A stretch of 64,000 nt of DNA from JBCFBK01 sp038562555 (GCA_038562555.1 JBCFBK010000003.1:124001-188000), one strand, 5' to 3'. Shown: positions 54,001 through 62,835, numbered from the stretch's first letter. The notes: generated by a model from the sequence alone, not told the origin. Program-made: numbers and translations.

Positions 54001-54178
54001 TGAAAAATCAAAACTAAGGCTCTATTTCACAGCGCAGAATCCTTTTGTGATCACAGGTTATTCAGGATTTAGTCCCGAGATCAGTGCTGACGGAAATCCA
54101 AATGGAACCACGGGTATTGAACTTTCGGCTTACCCAACCACGAGGAACTTCATCTTTGGTGTCAATTTTCAGTTTTAA
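51077..54178 (+). CDS. SusC/RagA-family TonB-dependent transporter
   Basis: An outer-membrane importer of about 1033 residues. It has a signal peptide (LKILFFIFLSVTTGYAQ) and a CarboxypepD-reg-like domain (about 25-100, GKVTDESNQGLPGVTIIEKG). The plug starts VVGYGTQRKADLTGAIGSV and contains NPLYIVDGFPVDDISNISSS. The barrel ends FGVNFQF. It has no STN domain, unlike the first susC in the window, which fits control by the adjacent LuxR-type regulator rather than by a sigma/FecR pair. The ATG at 51077 is chosen over the in-frame 51011 start because the signal peptide begins there. susD follows by 21 bases. Substrate suggested by downstream GH144/GH3: beta-1,2-glucan fragments. Confidence 0.95.
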   Translation: MKKLKILFFIFLSVTTGYAQQDFVVTGKVTDESNQGLPGVTIIEKGTTRGTITDSDGNYTFSTGGQATLVFSFIGYRSQELPVNGQNVLNVQFESDVVDVDEIVVVGYGTQRKADLTGAIGSVTSAEITRQPSLNAAGSIQGKVSGVNIISNDAPGASPTVIVRGLGTALGGRNPLYIVDGFPVDDISNISSSDIVSMDILKDASSASIYGVRAANGVIMVTTKKGKAGKSQINLESYYGIKAIQNQVKMANASQYIEYFNENQAALGRYTLAGVSSQAFNTDWYDELTDLGQFNNQVVSLSGGSETVDYFFSYNYYGEDGILENQDYQRSTIRNNNVYKFFDDRLKVTQNLNISFSKEKPKPLGAFNDAYRQSPLVPVMYENGRYGRPLVNTTTGIVTYERQEGEQVGNLNSIGNPAFTVDHANETMKKFTVQGGLEAELKITDYLKFNSRGGATKYYSSKQDFNNILSSWLNGDPTRTQDQFEGLKDTNEGVTEYAYNSLLIEDEEKFRWIWENYLTFTKDFDQHHVEVTVGGSKEKTGVGKIMAVTGYDVPDKKQYWNVNLASDAYEKIVNQTYYTPRSLMSFFGRMQYDYANKYYLTATLRHDGSSIFRENGDYWGTFPSVGLGWTISKEEFFSNIDQIDFLKVRASWGKLGNQDVPLNVSQSLTDIGSSNYNYVFGPGQGLVYGAAFGTPAVALSWEVTEEWSLGTDFSMADYKLSGSFDYYHKLNTNTILNVTPTQNSEFSQNYHAHGAEVLNSGIELSLSWKDEINDELSYEIGMNYALNSNEVKNVTPTFDRATGGSLGNGEITKQLLEGQSLYAWWMYEADGVWQNQTEIDSNPHVGSPKPGYLRYKDQNGDEVIDSRDKKFFGSYVPKSNYGIHVGLNYKNFDFNVDTYGVGGNKIYNGLKGTRIDGGENIARDTWKQRWTGEGSTNSHPGAARDSYASSYYLEDGSFFRINNITLGYSLNDLLFEKSKLRLYFTAQNPFVITGYSGFSPEISADGNPNGTTGIELSAYPTTRNFIFGVNFQF

Positions 54179-54199
54179 CAATGTTAAACAGATTATATT

Positions 54200-55618
54200 A
54201 TGATAAGATATTATAAAAGCCTGCTTTTCAGTACACTGTTGTTGTTTGGATGCAGCGAGGAATTTCTGGATGTTGATTCCAGAGAAGAAGTGGAAGCCGG
54301 GGACAGTGAGGAGGTCCTTTCTCCGGAAATGTATGTCAATGGCGTTTACGGAATGTTCACCGACTGGAACTATGCGTTTTCCTTTCTGGGTGTTACCGAG
54401 ATGATCTCGGACAATGCCGACAAAGGAAGTTCTCCGAGCGATACAGGGGGTGACAAGGATTTGCTCGACAATCTCACCTTTACCAGCACGGCAGGGTCAG
54501 TTCGGTCTATGTGGCAGCACTGGTATAAGTCGATCGGCCGGGCGACACAATCAATCGCCTATACCGAAGAATTCGGTCTGACTGATGAAGGGTACAGAAA
54601 CCGGTTGATCGGGGAAGCAAAATTTCTGCGGGCGCTGAATTATTTTTACCTGGTGCGGGGCTGGGGGGATGTGCCGATCCAGGCGGATGATTTGGTAAAC
54701 CGTGCCCCGGTGGCTGACGTTTATGCCTATATCGAGAGCGACCTGCTCGATGCCATCGAAGCTCTGCCGTTAAAGAGCGCATACCCGGCAAAGGATCTGG
54801 GCCGGGCAACCAAAGGCGCTGCGCAGGCATTGCTTGCCAAGGTCTACCTGTACCAGGAGAAGTGGCAGCAGGCATATGACATGGCAACTACGGTGATTAA
54901 CTCGGGTGAATACAATCTGGAGCCGGATTATGCGGTACTGTGGAGAGCTTCTTCCGAAAACGGAGCGGAGTCGATCTTTGAGTTTCAGGCCAGGGGCGAA
55001 TCAACGGCACATGGAGTCCAACAGTATTCCCAGACTCAAGGCGCCCGGGGAACCAGCGGTTGGGGATGGGGCTTCAACACGCCTTCGCAAAACCTGCTCG
55101 ATGCTTTTAACCAGGAAGGTGATGAGGTGAGGCGCGATGCCACCATTATCTTTGCCGGTGAACTGATGTTCGACGGACGGCAGGTCGATCCCGGCGTCGA
55201 AAATCCGATGTATAACGAGAAAGCTTATTCAAGCGCCAATGCCGGGGCCGGTGACACCGATAAGAATATCCGGTATTTACGGCTGGGTGAAATTTATCTG
55301 ATCCAGGCTGAGGCTGCCAATGAGACTGACAATGAGGCGGCTGCACTGACTGCACTGAACGTGATCAGGCTCCGCGCTAAGCTACCCGCACTGGTAACAG
55401 CGGGGAAAGATGCGCTCAGACAGGCTATCTGGAAAGAACGTCGCCTTGAACTGGCTTTTGAACACGACCGCTGGTTTGACCTGATACGCACCGGTCAGGC
55501 GGCTACGGCTATGCAGGCTGCAGGCAAACAGTTTGTGGCCGGCAAGCATGAGCTTTTCCCTATTCCGGAAGAACAACTAATTGAAACGCCCGAGATGACA
55601 CAAAATCCGGGCTGGTAA
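54200..55618 (+). CDS. SusD/RagB-family glycan-binding lipoprotein
   Basis: A surface lipoprotein of 472 residues (lipobox LLLFGC, Cys18). Family marks are SEEFLDVDSREEVEAGDSEE at the start, the TPR region with AKFLRALNYFYLVRGWGDVP, YLRLGEIYLIQAEAAN, and ERRLELAFEHDRWFDLIRTG near the end with HELFPIPEEQLIETP. It is the cotranscribed lid of the preceding SusC. Slightly short for the family but complete. Confidence 0.95.
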   Translation: MIRYYKSLLFSTLLLFGCSEEFLDVDSREEVEAGDSEEVLSPEMYVNGVYGMFTDWNYAFSFLGVTEMISDNADKGSSPSDTGGDKDLLDNLTFTSTAGSVRSMWQHWYKSIGRATQSIAYTEEFGLTDEGYRNRLIGEAKFLRALNYFYLVRGWGDVPIQADDLVNRAPVADVYAYIESDLLDAIEALPLKSAYPAKDLGRATKGAAQALLAKVYLYQEKWQQAYDMATTVINSGEYNLEPDYAVLWRASSENGAESIFEFQARGESTAHGVQQYSQTQGARGTSGWGWGFNTPSQNLLDAFNQEGDEVRRDATIIFAGELMFDGRQVDPGVENPMYNEKAYSSANAGAGDTDKNIRYLRLGEIYLIQAEAANETDNEAAALTALNVIRLRAKLPALVTAGKDALRQAIWKERRLELAFEHDRWFDLIRTGQAATAMQAAGKQFVAGKHELFPIPEEQLIETPEMTQNPGW

Positions 55619-55763
55619 AAAGAGACACAAGAATAAGAGGACAGAGGAAGCGGGTTGCGGGTGTATACAGTATAAATCGTTAATTATTTATTCGTAAATT
55701 AGTTACCGAACAGCTGATACACACCGCCCGCTACCTTCGTTCATCACTTAAAATTTTGAAAAA

Positions 55764-57149
55764 ATGATCAAAGCCGGAATATTATTATTGGGCATCGTGT
55801 CTTTGCTTCCTGGTTGCAGCGGCGGAAAAGAACCCGGAGAGCCTGTTGAAGGTGAAGCTGAAGACACGATTTCCTTTTCAGAAGAGGAAGAAGCGCTTTT
55901 GGATATCGTGCAGCGACAAACTTTTAACTATTTCTGGGAAGGGGCTGAACGCAATTCAGGAATGGCTCGCGAGCGCGTACATATGGATGGCATTTATCCG
56001 CAAAACGATCAGACCGTGATTACTTTGGGCGGCTCGGGATTTGGCGTCATGGCCATCCTTGTCGGGATCGAGCGCGGGTTTATTGGCCGGGAGGAGGCGT
56101 TACAGCGCTACCGCAAAATCGTTGATTTTCTGGCTGCGTCCGACCGATTTCATGGTGCCTGGCCGCATTGGCTGGAGGGTACAACCGGCAAGGTAAAACC
56201 GTTCAGCACAAAGGACGATGGGGGCGACCTGGTCGAAACGGCCTTTATGATCCAGGGACTGCTTACCGTAGCCGAGTATTTCAGAGACGGGAACGACGAT
56301 GAAAAAAAGCTGGTGGCTGATATCGAAAAGCTGTGGCGTGAGGTGGAATGGGCATGGTATACGCAGGGTGGTAAAGATGTCCTCTACTGGCACTGGTCGC
56401 CAAACTTTGGCTGGGAAATGAACTTTCCGGTTGGTGGCTATAACGAGTGCCTGATCATGTATGTGCTGGCAGCAGCTTCTCCCACGCATCCGATCCACCC
56501 CGACGCCTATCATAAAGGATGGGCCAGGAATGGTGCAATCAAAGACGATACCAGTTATTATGATTTGCAAACGGTACTTGATCACTACGAACATAATGAT
56601 GACCCGGTTGGCCCTTTGTTTTGGGCACATTATTCGTACCTGGGGCTGGACCCGCGTGGCTTGTCTGACAGTTATGCCGATTACTGGGAACTTAACCGGA
56701 ACCATGCGCTGATCCATTACCGTTATGCGCTCGATAATCCGGAAGGCTTTGAGGGATATGGTGCGGATCAGTGGGGCCTGACCTCAAGCTATTCGATGAA
56801 CGGCTATGCCGGACATCATCCGGGGCATGATCTGGGGGTTATTTCACCAACGGCGGCCCTGTCGTCGTTTCCGTATACCCCCCGCGAATCCATGCAATTC
56901 CTGAAATACCTGTATATTAATGCTGATACGGTGATTGGGAAATACGGCCCTTACGATGCCTACAGCGTGTCGCATAAATGGTACACCCCCCGTTATCTGG
57001 CCATTGATCAGGGACCGATCCCGGTGATGATCGAAAATTACCGGACCGGAATGCTTTGGGAGTTGTTCATGAAAAATAAAGATGTCCAAAAAGGACTGGA
57101 AAGACTGGGATTTAAACGAGCTGCCAGCCAGGAAGCTGTTAGCTATTAG
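55764..57149 (+). CDS. GH144-like glucoamylase-family lipoprotein (beta-1,2-glucanase/sophorosidase type)
   Basis: A 461-residue lipoprotein (LLPGC, Cys18) with one alpha/alpha-barrel domain (PF10091, about 45-455). Diagnostic parts are QRQTFNYFWEGAERNSGMAR, FGVMAILVGIERGFI, GAWPHWLEG, GDLVETAFMIQGLL, YWHWSPNFGWEMNFPVGGYNE, PVGPLFWAHYSYLGLDPRGL, and the end with DQGPIPVMIENYRTGMLWEL. Known members of GH144 cleave beta-1,2-glucan or release sophorose (Chitinophaga CpSGL, Parabacteroides BDI_3064). The neighbouring GH3 enzyme could complete hydrolysis to glucose. Exact endo or exo mode cannot be told by eye. Confidence 0.88.
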   Translation: MIKAGILLLGIVSLLPGCSGGKEPGEPVEGEAEDTISFSEEEEALLDIVQRQTFNYFWEGAERNSGMARERVHMDGIYPQNDQTVITLGGSGFGVMAILVGIERGFIGREEALQRYRKIVDFLAASDRFHGAWPHWLEGTTGKVKPFSTKDDGGDLVETAFMIQGLLTVAEYFRDGNDDEKKLVADIEKLWREVEWAWYTQGGKDVLYWHWSPNFGWEMNFPVGGYNECLIMYVLAAASPTHPIHPDAYHKGWARNGAIKDDTSYYDLQTVLDHYEHNDDPVGPLFWAHYSYLGLDPRGLSDSYADYWELNRNHALIHYRYALDNPEGFEGYGADQWGLTSSYSMNGYAGHHPGHDLGVISPTAALSSFPYTPRESMQFLKYLYINADTVIGKYGPYDAYSVSHKWYTPRYLAIDQGPIPVMIENYRTGMLWELFMKNKDVQKGLERLGFKRAASQEAVSY

Positions 57150-57189
57150 TAGGGAGTTGTGAGTAGTCGTGAAACAAAGGGGTGACATG

Positions 57190-57326
57190 GTTTCAAGGTT
57201 GTAAGGTGGCAGGGTAAAAGAAGATAGAGAAGGACATCTTCAACTCTGAATCCTGCAACCCTGTAACCCTGTAACCCTGTAACCCTGTAACCCTGTAACC
57301 CTGTAACCTTGTAACCTTGTAACCCT
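57190..57326. repeat. 9-bp tandem repeat array with inverted arm
   Basis: About eight near-exact copies of aaccctgta occupy 57257-57326, the last copies varying to aaccttgta. A preceding stretch (57190-57215, with gttgtaaggtggcagggt) is roughly the reverse complement, so the spacer RNA could fold into a long imperfect hairpin. It ends 17 bases before the GH3 start codon. Confidence 0.85.
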
Positions 57327-57342
57327 TTTAATACACACCTCT

Positions 57343-59568
57343 ATGAAGACATTTTCGACAATATTAACCACGCTGACCTTTTTTTTAACCTTGTCAGGGA
57401 CATTGACCGCCCAACCGGATAAGTTAGATCAGAAAGCAGATTCCGTTTTAGGATTGATGACCCTTGATGAAAAAATAGGTCAGCTGGTTCTTTATACCAG
57501 CAACTGGGACGTCACAGGCCCGGTCATGCCTACGAATACCATGGAAACGATCAAATCGGGTAAGTGCGGCAACATTTTTAATGCTTACACGGCTAAATAC
57601 ACACGGGAGTTACAGGAGATAGCCGTGAAGGGGTCCCGACTGGGCATTCCCTTGCTGTTTGGTTACGACGTGATTCACGGTCATAAGACCATTTTCCCGA
57701 TTTCCCTTGGTGAGGCCGCTTCGTGGGACCTCGCGGCTATAGAAAAAGGGGCGCGCGTAGCAGCCAACGAGGCTGCGGCCATGGGTTTGCACTGGACGTT
57801 TGCCCCGATGGTCGACATTGCGCGTGATCCGCGTTGGGGGCGGATTTCGGAAGGCGCCGGAGAGGATACCTACCTGGGATGTGAAATTGCCAAAGCCCGT
57901 GTTCGCGGATTTCAGGGGAATGACCTGGCCGATCCCTTAACCGTCCTGGCCTGCGTGAAGCATTTTGCCGCGTACGGGGCTGCTCAGGCCGGACGCGATT
58001 ATCACACCGTCGACCTGTCGGAGCGGATGCTTCGCGAAGTCTACCTGCCTCCCTACAAGGCAGCACTGGATGCCGGCGCACTGAGCGTGATGACTTCTTT
58101 TAATGAACTGGATGGCGTTCCGGCTACGGCAAGCCACTGGTTGATGACTGATATTTTGCGAAATGAATGGAAGTTTGATGGTTTTGTGGTGACCGATTAT
58201 ACAGCGATTAATGAACTCATACCGCATGGCGTTGCCGGTAATCTAAAAGACGCTGCAGAACTGTCTATCGATGCCGGTGTGGATATGGATATGCAGGGCG
58301 GAGCCTATAGCGAACACCTGAAGGAACTGGTCGAGGCGGGGAATATTACGGTTGAGCAGATCGACACCGCGGTAAAGCGGGTGTTGAAGCTGAAATTCAT
58401 GCTGGGGTTGTTTGATGATCCCTATCGTTACTGCGACGAAAAGCGCGAAAAGGAGACGGTTTACTCGCAGGCGAATCTCGACGCTGCTTACGATGTAGCT
58501 TGTAAGTCGATGGTTCTCCTGAAAAACGACAAACAGGTACTTCCGTTGCAGAAGGGAAAATCTATTGCCCTGATCGGTCCGCTTGCCGATTCAAAACGGG
58601 ACCTGCTTGGTTCGTGGAAGGCGGCAGGCGACTGGGATCAGATCTCATCGGTTTACTCGGCCCTGAAGAAAGCCAACAGCGGCGGAAGGGTCGTCTACAA
58701 CAAGGGTTGTGATTTTACCGGCAGCGATACCTCCCTGTTCGCCGCAGCGCTTGAGTCGGTCAGGAACGCCGACGTGGTGGTTATGGTATTGGGCGAACCA
58801 TGGGACTGGACCGGCGAGGCCGCCAGCCGTACCAGCATCAGCATACCCGGTATTCAGAAGAAATTATTGAATGAAGTCAGCAAAACCGGCAAACCCGTTG
58901 TACTGGTGCTGATGAACGGACGACCGCTGGCGCTGACCGATGAGTTTGAATGGTCGGATGCCATGCTCGAAGCCTGGTATCCGGGAACCATGGGTGGAGA
59001 AGCCGTAGCCGACGTACTTCTTGGTAAGTATAATCCGTCGGGAAAACTACCGGTAACATTTCCCCGGAACCTGGGGCAGATTCCCATTTTCTATAATGTA
59101 AAAAACACCGGACGCCCCTATGAGAAAGACGGTCCGGAACAGAAGTACCGCTCCCGCTACCTCGACAGTCCCAATGAACCATTATTTCCCTTCGGATATG
59201 GACTGAGCTATACCTCGTTTGAATACAAAAACCTGTCATTGAGTACAGCCAGCCTTTCTCCCGGCAAAGCCATTGAGGTGAGCGTTGATGTGACCAATAC
59301 CGGAAAATTTGACGGCGAGGAAGTGGTTCAGTTGTACATCCGCGATCTGGTGGGTTCGGTAACAAGGCCGTTAAAAGAACTGAAAGGGTTTCAGAAGATC
59401 TTGATCCCGAAGGGTTCAACAAAGAAGGTTAGCTTTAAGGTGACTGCCGCTGATTTGGCATTCTATCGGAGAGATATGAGTTTCGGCCCCGAAGCCGGCG
59501 ATTTTATCCTGTATGTAGGCGGAGATTCCGACTCTGCGAACTCGGAAGCCTTTACGTTTTCCGAATAG
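57343..59568 (+). CDS. GH3 beta-glucosidase
   Basis: A periplasmic enzyme of 741 residues. It has a signal peptide (LTFFLTLSGTLTAQ) and a GH3 N-terminal barrel with LLFGYDVIHGHKTIFPISLG, APMVDIARDPRWGRISEGAG and the nucleophile Asp285 in VVTDYTAINEL. The C-terminal alpha/beta sandwich (KSMVLLKNDKQVLPLQKGK; VVMVLGEPWDWTGEAASRT) probably carries the acid/base Glu. A fibronectin III-like cap closes it (FEYKNLSLSTASLSPGKAIE, VSVDVTNTGKFDGEEVVQLY). BglX-type proteins of this build act on beta-glucosides, including sophorose in some species. Fourth gene of the GH144 locus, starting 17 bases after the tandem repeats. Confidence 0.95.
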   Translation: MKTFSTILTTLTFFLTLSGTLTAQPDKLDQKADSVLGLMTLDEKIGQLVLYTSNWDVTGPVMPTNTMETIKSGKCGNIFNAYTAKYTRELQEIAVKGSRLGIPLLFGYDVIHGHKTIFPISLGEAASWDLAAIEKGARVAANEAAAMGLHWTFAPMVDIARDPRWGRISEGAGEDTYLGCEIAKARVRGFQGNDLADPLTVLACVKHFAAYGAAQAGRDYHTVDLSERMLREVYLPPYKAALDAGALSVMTSFNELDGVPATASHWLMTDILRNEWKFDGFVVTDYTAINELIPHGVAGNLKDAAELSIDAGVDMDMQGGAYSEHLKELVEAGNITVEQIDTAVKRVLKLKFMLGLFDDPYRYCDEKREKETVYSQANLDAAYDVACKSMVLLKNDKQVLPLQKGKSIALIGPLADSKRDLLGSWKAAGDWDQISSVYSALKKANSGGRVVYNKGCDFTGSDTSLFAAALESVRNADVVVMVLGEPWDWTGEAASRTSISIPGIQKKLLNEVSKTGKPVVLVLMNGRPLALTDEFEWSDAMLEAWYPGTMGGEAVADVLLGKYNPSGKLPVTFPRNLGQIPIFYNVKNTGRPYEKDGPEQKYRSRYLDSPNEPLFPFGYGLSYTSFEYKNLSLSTASLSPGKAIEVSVDVTNTGKFDGEEVVQLYIRDLVGSVTRPLKELKGFQKILIPKGSTKKVSFKVTAADLAFYRRDMSFGPEAGDFILYVGGDSDSANSEAFTFSE

Positions 59569-59732
59569 TCATACAATTTGGCAAGCTCTGGCTTTGCTCT
59601 TTAAACGGCAATAAACAAGTTTATCTAATTACGGCTTTGTCAGAAAGGAATACAAACCGGGCCGTTTCTATTAAGATGTGGATGAATGGGAACGCTGATA
59701 AAGGAGCAGGGAAGTAGCGAGTAGTAAGGGAA

Positions 59733-60956
59733 TTATTTTTCCCTGCGGAAAATTTCCAGCGCTTCAGGGAATGGTTCCAGTGCCCGTTCAAAAATTCCCA
59801 GCGAGTATGCGATGGTCAAACCGTAATTGGTGATGGGGACGCCAGCCTGGCGGGCCTTCATCATCCGTGAAAGCATTTCTCTCCGGTTCCACATGCAGGC
59901 ACCGCAATGAATAATTAATTTGTACCCGGACAAATCGGACGGAAAATCCCTGCCCCGGGTATAGTCGAATATCAACTTGCCTCCAACATACTGGGTTAAC
60001 CACCGCGGAATTTTTACGGTGCCGATGTCCTCGCCGATAGGGTGATGAGAGCAGGCTTCCGCGATCAACACGTTATCGTTCGCTCTGAGCTGATCGATCG
60101 CCAGGGCACCGCTAACCATCCCGGCCAGATCGCCCTGATACCGTGCAAAGAGGATGGAGAAGCTGGTAAGCGGGATTTCAGGAGGAGTGTCGGCTGCCAC
60201 CTTTAAAAAAGCCTGACTATCGGTTACCACCAGCTTTGGAGGCTTGTTCAAACGAGAAAAGGCTTCCCTTAATTCCCGTTCTTTGACTACGATACAGAAT
60301 GAATCCCCGTCAAGCAGATCGCGGATGCTCTGGACCTGCGGGAGGATCAGACGGCCTTTGGGAGCTTCTTTATCTACCGGGACTACCAGGATCGCTGCCT
60401 CTCCCGGACCAACCAGATCGGATAATATTGCGGGGCGGCTGATAAATGATTCCGGAGCATGTTTCAGAATCATTTCACGTAATTCACTGATCCCGCTTTG
60501 TTGGATGGCCGAAGTTTCTATGACCGGCAGGTTTCCAGACAACAGGTTTTTCATCAGGCTTTCCTGTACCGGATAACAATCTGCCTTATTCAGTACAACG
60601 ATCACAGGGATCTCCCGTTCCCGCAATTTTTGAAGGAGCAATTCTTCGAAAGATCCCCATTCCCCGCTGTTAGAGACTAGTATGGCCACGTCTGTGCGAT
60701 CGATGACTCCCATGGTCTTTTGAATGCGTTTTTCCCCCAGAGCGCCGGAATCATCAATGCCTGCAGTATCAATAAAAAGCACGGGACCCAGGGGGAGTAA
60801 TTCCATTGGCTTTTCTACAGGATCAGTCGTCGTTCCTGCGACATCCGAAACAATGGATACTTCCTGATTGGTAAGTGCGTTTAATAAAGACGATTTGCCG
60901 GTATTACGGCGGCCAAAAAAACCAATGTGAAGGCGGAAAGATTTGGGTGATTTCAT
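59733..60956 (-). CDS. hydF: [FeFe]-hydrogenase H-cluster maturation GTPase HydF
   Basis: A 407-residue scaffold GTPase on which the 2Fe subcluster is built before transfer to the hydrogenase. The G domain has GRRNTGKSSLLNAL (P-loop, about 15-28), DTAG and NKAD. The dimerisation domain follows. The C-terminal cluster domain has the expected ligands C-x-H (ACSHHP) and the HCxxC segment IHCGACMWNRREML, and ends with PITNYGLTIAYSLGI. Length and order match the family. aspA and hydG lie upstream on the same strand. Confidence 0.96.
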   Translation of the reverse strand: MKSPKSFRLHIGFFGRRNTGKSSLLNALTNQEVSIVSDVAGTTTDPVEKPMELLPLGPVLFIDTAGIDDSGALGEKRIQKTMGVIDRTDVAILVSNSGEWGSFEELLLQKLREREIPVIVVLNKADCYPVQESLMKNLLSGNLPVIETSAIQQSGISELREMILKHAPESFISRPAILSDLVGPGEAAILVVPVDKEAPKGRLILPQVQSIRDLLDGDSFCIVVKERELREAFSRLNKPPKLVVTDSQAFLKVAADTPPEIPLTSFSILFARYQGDLAGMVSGALAIDQLRANDNVLIAEACSHHPIGEDIGTVKIPRWLTQYVGGKLIFDYTRGRDFPSDLSGYKLIIHCGACMWNRREMLSRMMKARQAGVPITNYGLTIAYSLGIFERALEPFPEALEIFRREK

Positions 60957-60985
60957 TTCGCTCAGTTCTTTAAGCGAAAATACAA

Positions 60986-61011
60986 AAAAAACCGGCGGGA
61001 GCCGGTTTTTT
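60986..61011. terminator. Terminator hairpin between the small secreted gene and hydF
   Basis: Arms aaaaaaccggc and gccggtttttt form a perfect 11-base stem with loop ggga. The A- and T-flanks make it a good terminator on either strand; on the minus strand it would end the small secreted-protein transcript before hydF. Confidence 0.85.
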
Positions 61012-61021
61012 GATCATAAAG

Positions 61022-61225
61022 TTACTTCTTGTCAGAAGTTGATTTCTTTTCTCCGCTTTTAGCTTTATCACAGCTTTTGCTGCAACCATCCTTCTTCTTT
61101 TCATCGGGACTGTTTGTGCTGGATTGCTCCGTACTTGCTTTCTGAGCTTTCAGTGTACCTGCCGAAGCATAAGACATTCCAACAGTGAAAACAATCGCCA
61201 ATACTAATGCTGCTCTTTTCATCAT
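61022..61225 (-). CDS. Small secreted Ser/Lys-rich protein with two Cys
   Basis: Not recognised. 67 residues with a clear signal peptide (ALVLAIVFTVGMSYASAG). The mature part is a low-complexity Ser/Lys/Asp-rich tail that contains DGCSKSCDKAKSG, with Cys spaced C-x3-C. It could bind a metal or be disordered; nothing more can be said. It lies between aspA and hydF on the same strand, with its own terminator hairpin after it and a small palindrome upstream. Confidence 0.7.
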   Translation of the reverse strand: MMKRAALVLAIVFTVGMSYASAGTLKAQKASTEQSSTNSPDEKKKDGCSKSCDKAKSGEKKSTSDKK

Positions 61226-61258
61226 TTCAAATTTTAAGTTATATTGTCAGCTAAGTTA

Positions 61259-61275
61259 TTAAGAATAAATCTTAA
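61259..61275. promoter_or_regulatory. Palindrome upstream of the small secreted gene
   Basis: Perfect arms TTAAGA and TCTTAA around ATAAA, 34 bases upstream of the minus-strand start codon. Placement near a probable promoter suggests a regulator site. The surrounding A/T-rich sequence makes chance occurrence possible. Confidence 0.3.
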
Positions 61276-61383
61276 TAAAAATAGCATTAACAAATATTTA
61301 GAAAAAAGACAAAATATCATCACTGACACTTCCCGGTTTTAACGTCTTACGAATTACGACTAATTATTTACGACTGTAACAGG

Positions 61384-62775
61384 TTAGAAGCCCAGTTTAT
61401 TTACTGCTTCGGGCGAGATCATTTTCTCAAAGGTTTCCCGATCCAGAAGTTTTTGTTTAAGGACGATTTCCCTGATGGTCTTATTTTCGGTCTTAGCCTG
61501 CTGAATCACTTTTACGGATTTTTCATAACCCAATGCCGGGATCAACGCAGTAATAACAGCTGTTGAGTTTAGGAGATATTGGTGGCACTTCTCAGGATTT
61601 GCGGTGATACCACGCACACATTTCCGTTGAAGTGCGAAAGCCGCTTTTTCTAATAATTGCAGGCTTTCGAGCAAGGCATTTGCGATCAGCGGAAGGAATG
61701 GGTTCAACTCCAGATTTCCGCTCATTACAGCGTGTGTGATGATGGAGTCGTTCCCGATCACCTGAATGGCGGCCTGGATTACAGCTTCAGGAATTACTGG
61801 GTTGACTTTTCCCGGCATGATAGACGAACCGGCCTGCATGGGCGGAAGATTAATTTCGCCCAACCCGGCATCGGGCCCACTTGAAAGGAGGCGCAAATCG
61901 TTTGAAACTTTGATCAGGTTTGTCGCGCATGCTTTTAGCATGCCCGATACTTCAGCAAAAACATCAGCATTTTGTGTATTTTCCAGAAGATTCTCAGCAC
62001 GTGCCAGTCCGACGCCTGTCAATTCACGCAGCCGGTCGGTTACCTGGAAAATGAACCGGCGCGGAGCACCCAGACCACTGCCAATCGCTGTTCCCCCAAG
62101 GTTAACCACCCGAAGCCGTTCTTCGCATTTGTAAATTCGCCACCGGTCACGGTTAAAAGCCTCAGCATAGGCTGCCATTTCGCGTCCAAGAGTTGTCAAT
62201 ACGGCATCCTGCAGTTGGGTACGCCCGACTTTAACGATACTTGTGAATTCCTTTTCCTTTTGCTGAAAAGCTTCCTGGAGTTGAAGCACAGCCTCTTCCA
62301 GTTTACGTAAAAGGACAATGGATGCCAGTTTCAGCGCGGTGGGATAGGTATCGTTTGTTGATTGGTGAAGGTTTACATCATCCAGGGGAGAGATATAATC
62401 ATAATCACCGGCTTGCCTGCCCGTCAGTTGCAATGCTCTGTTGGCGATCACTTCGTTGACGTTCATATTGGTAGAAGTACCTGCTCCACCCTGAAAAACA
62501 TCTGCAAGAACAGCGTCTGACAGCAATCCTTCGACCATCTCCTGACAGGCCTGTTCCAGGGCATCAGCTTTCTTTTTGTCAGAAAAGTAGCCCAGTTCCC
62601 GGTTTGTTCTGATGCAGGCCAGCTTAATCCAGCCATAAGCTTTCACCAGTTCCCGGTTTACAGAGCGGCCGGAAAGCCCAAAATTTTCCAGGGCCCGGAT
62701 TGTGTGGATTCCGTAAAGGGCATCCGAAGGAATTTCTTTTGAGCCTAAGAAGTCTGTTTCAGTTCGTGTCTGCAT
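61384..62775 (-). CDS. aspA: Aspartate ammonia-lyase
   Basis: A cytoplasmic enzyme of 463 residues in the fumarase/aspartase superfamily that splits aspartate to fumarate and ammonia. The signature GSSIMPGKVNPVIPE with the catalytic Ser is near residue 318. TSTNMNVNEVIANRAL, LHQSTNDTYPTALK and KVGRTQLQDAVLTTLG complete the active site. It begins MQTRTETDFLGSKEIPSDAL as in typical aspartases. Location between hydG (60 bases upstream) and hydF is a recurring arrangement in anaerobes, where it may feed ammonium to the dithiomethylamine bridge of the H-cluster. Confidence 0.94.
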   Translation of the reverse strand: MQTRTETDFLGSKEIPSDALYGIHTIRALENFGLSGRSVNRELVKAYGWIKLACIRTNRELGYFSDKKKADALEQACQEMVEGLLSDAVLADVFQGGAGTSTNMNVNEVIANRALQLTGRQAGDYDYISPLDDVNLHQSTNDTYPTALKLASIVLLRKLEEAVLQLQEAFQQKEKEFTSIVKVGRTQLQDAVLTTLGREMAAYAEAFNRDRWRIYKCEERLRVVNLGGTAIGSGLGAPRRFIFQVTDRLRELTGVGLARAENLLENTQNADVFAEVSGMLKACATNLIKVSNDLRLLSSGPDAGLGEINLPPMQAGSSIMPGKVNPVIPEAVIQAAIQVIGNDSIITHAVMSGNLELNPFLPLIANALLESLQLLEKAAFALQRKCVRGITANPEKCHQYLLNSTAVITALIPALGYEKSVKVIQQAKTENKTIREIVLKQKLLDRETFEKMISPEAVNKLGF

Positions 62776-62835
62776 TATTTTAGTACTGAGTAAAAGATTA
62801 CAGCTATTTAATCATGTTCTTCCGTTCTCCCTGTC

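Noticed and set aside
57257..57326. Repeat array considered as a CRISPR
   Set aside because: The unit is nine bases, copies are directly adjacent with no unique spacers, and no cas gene is near.
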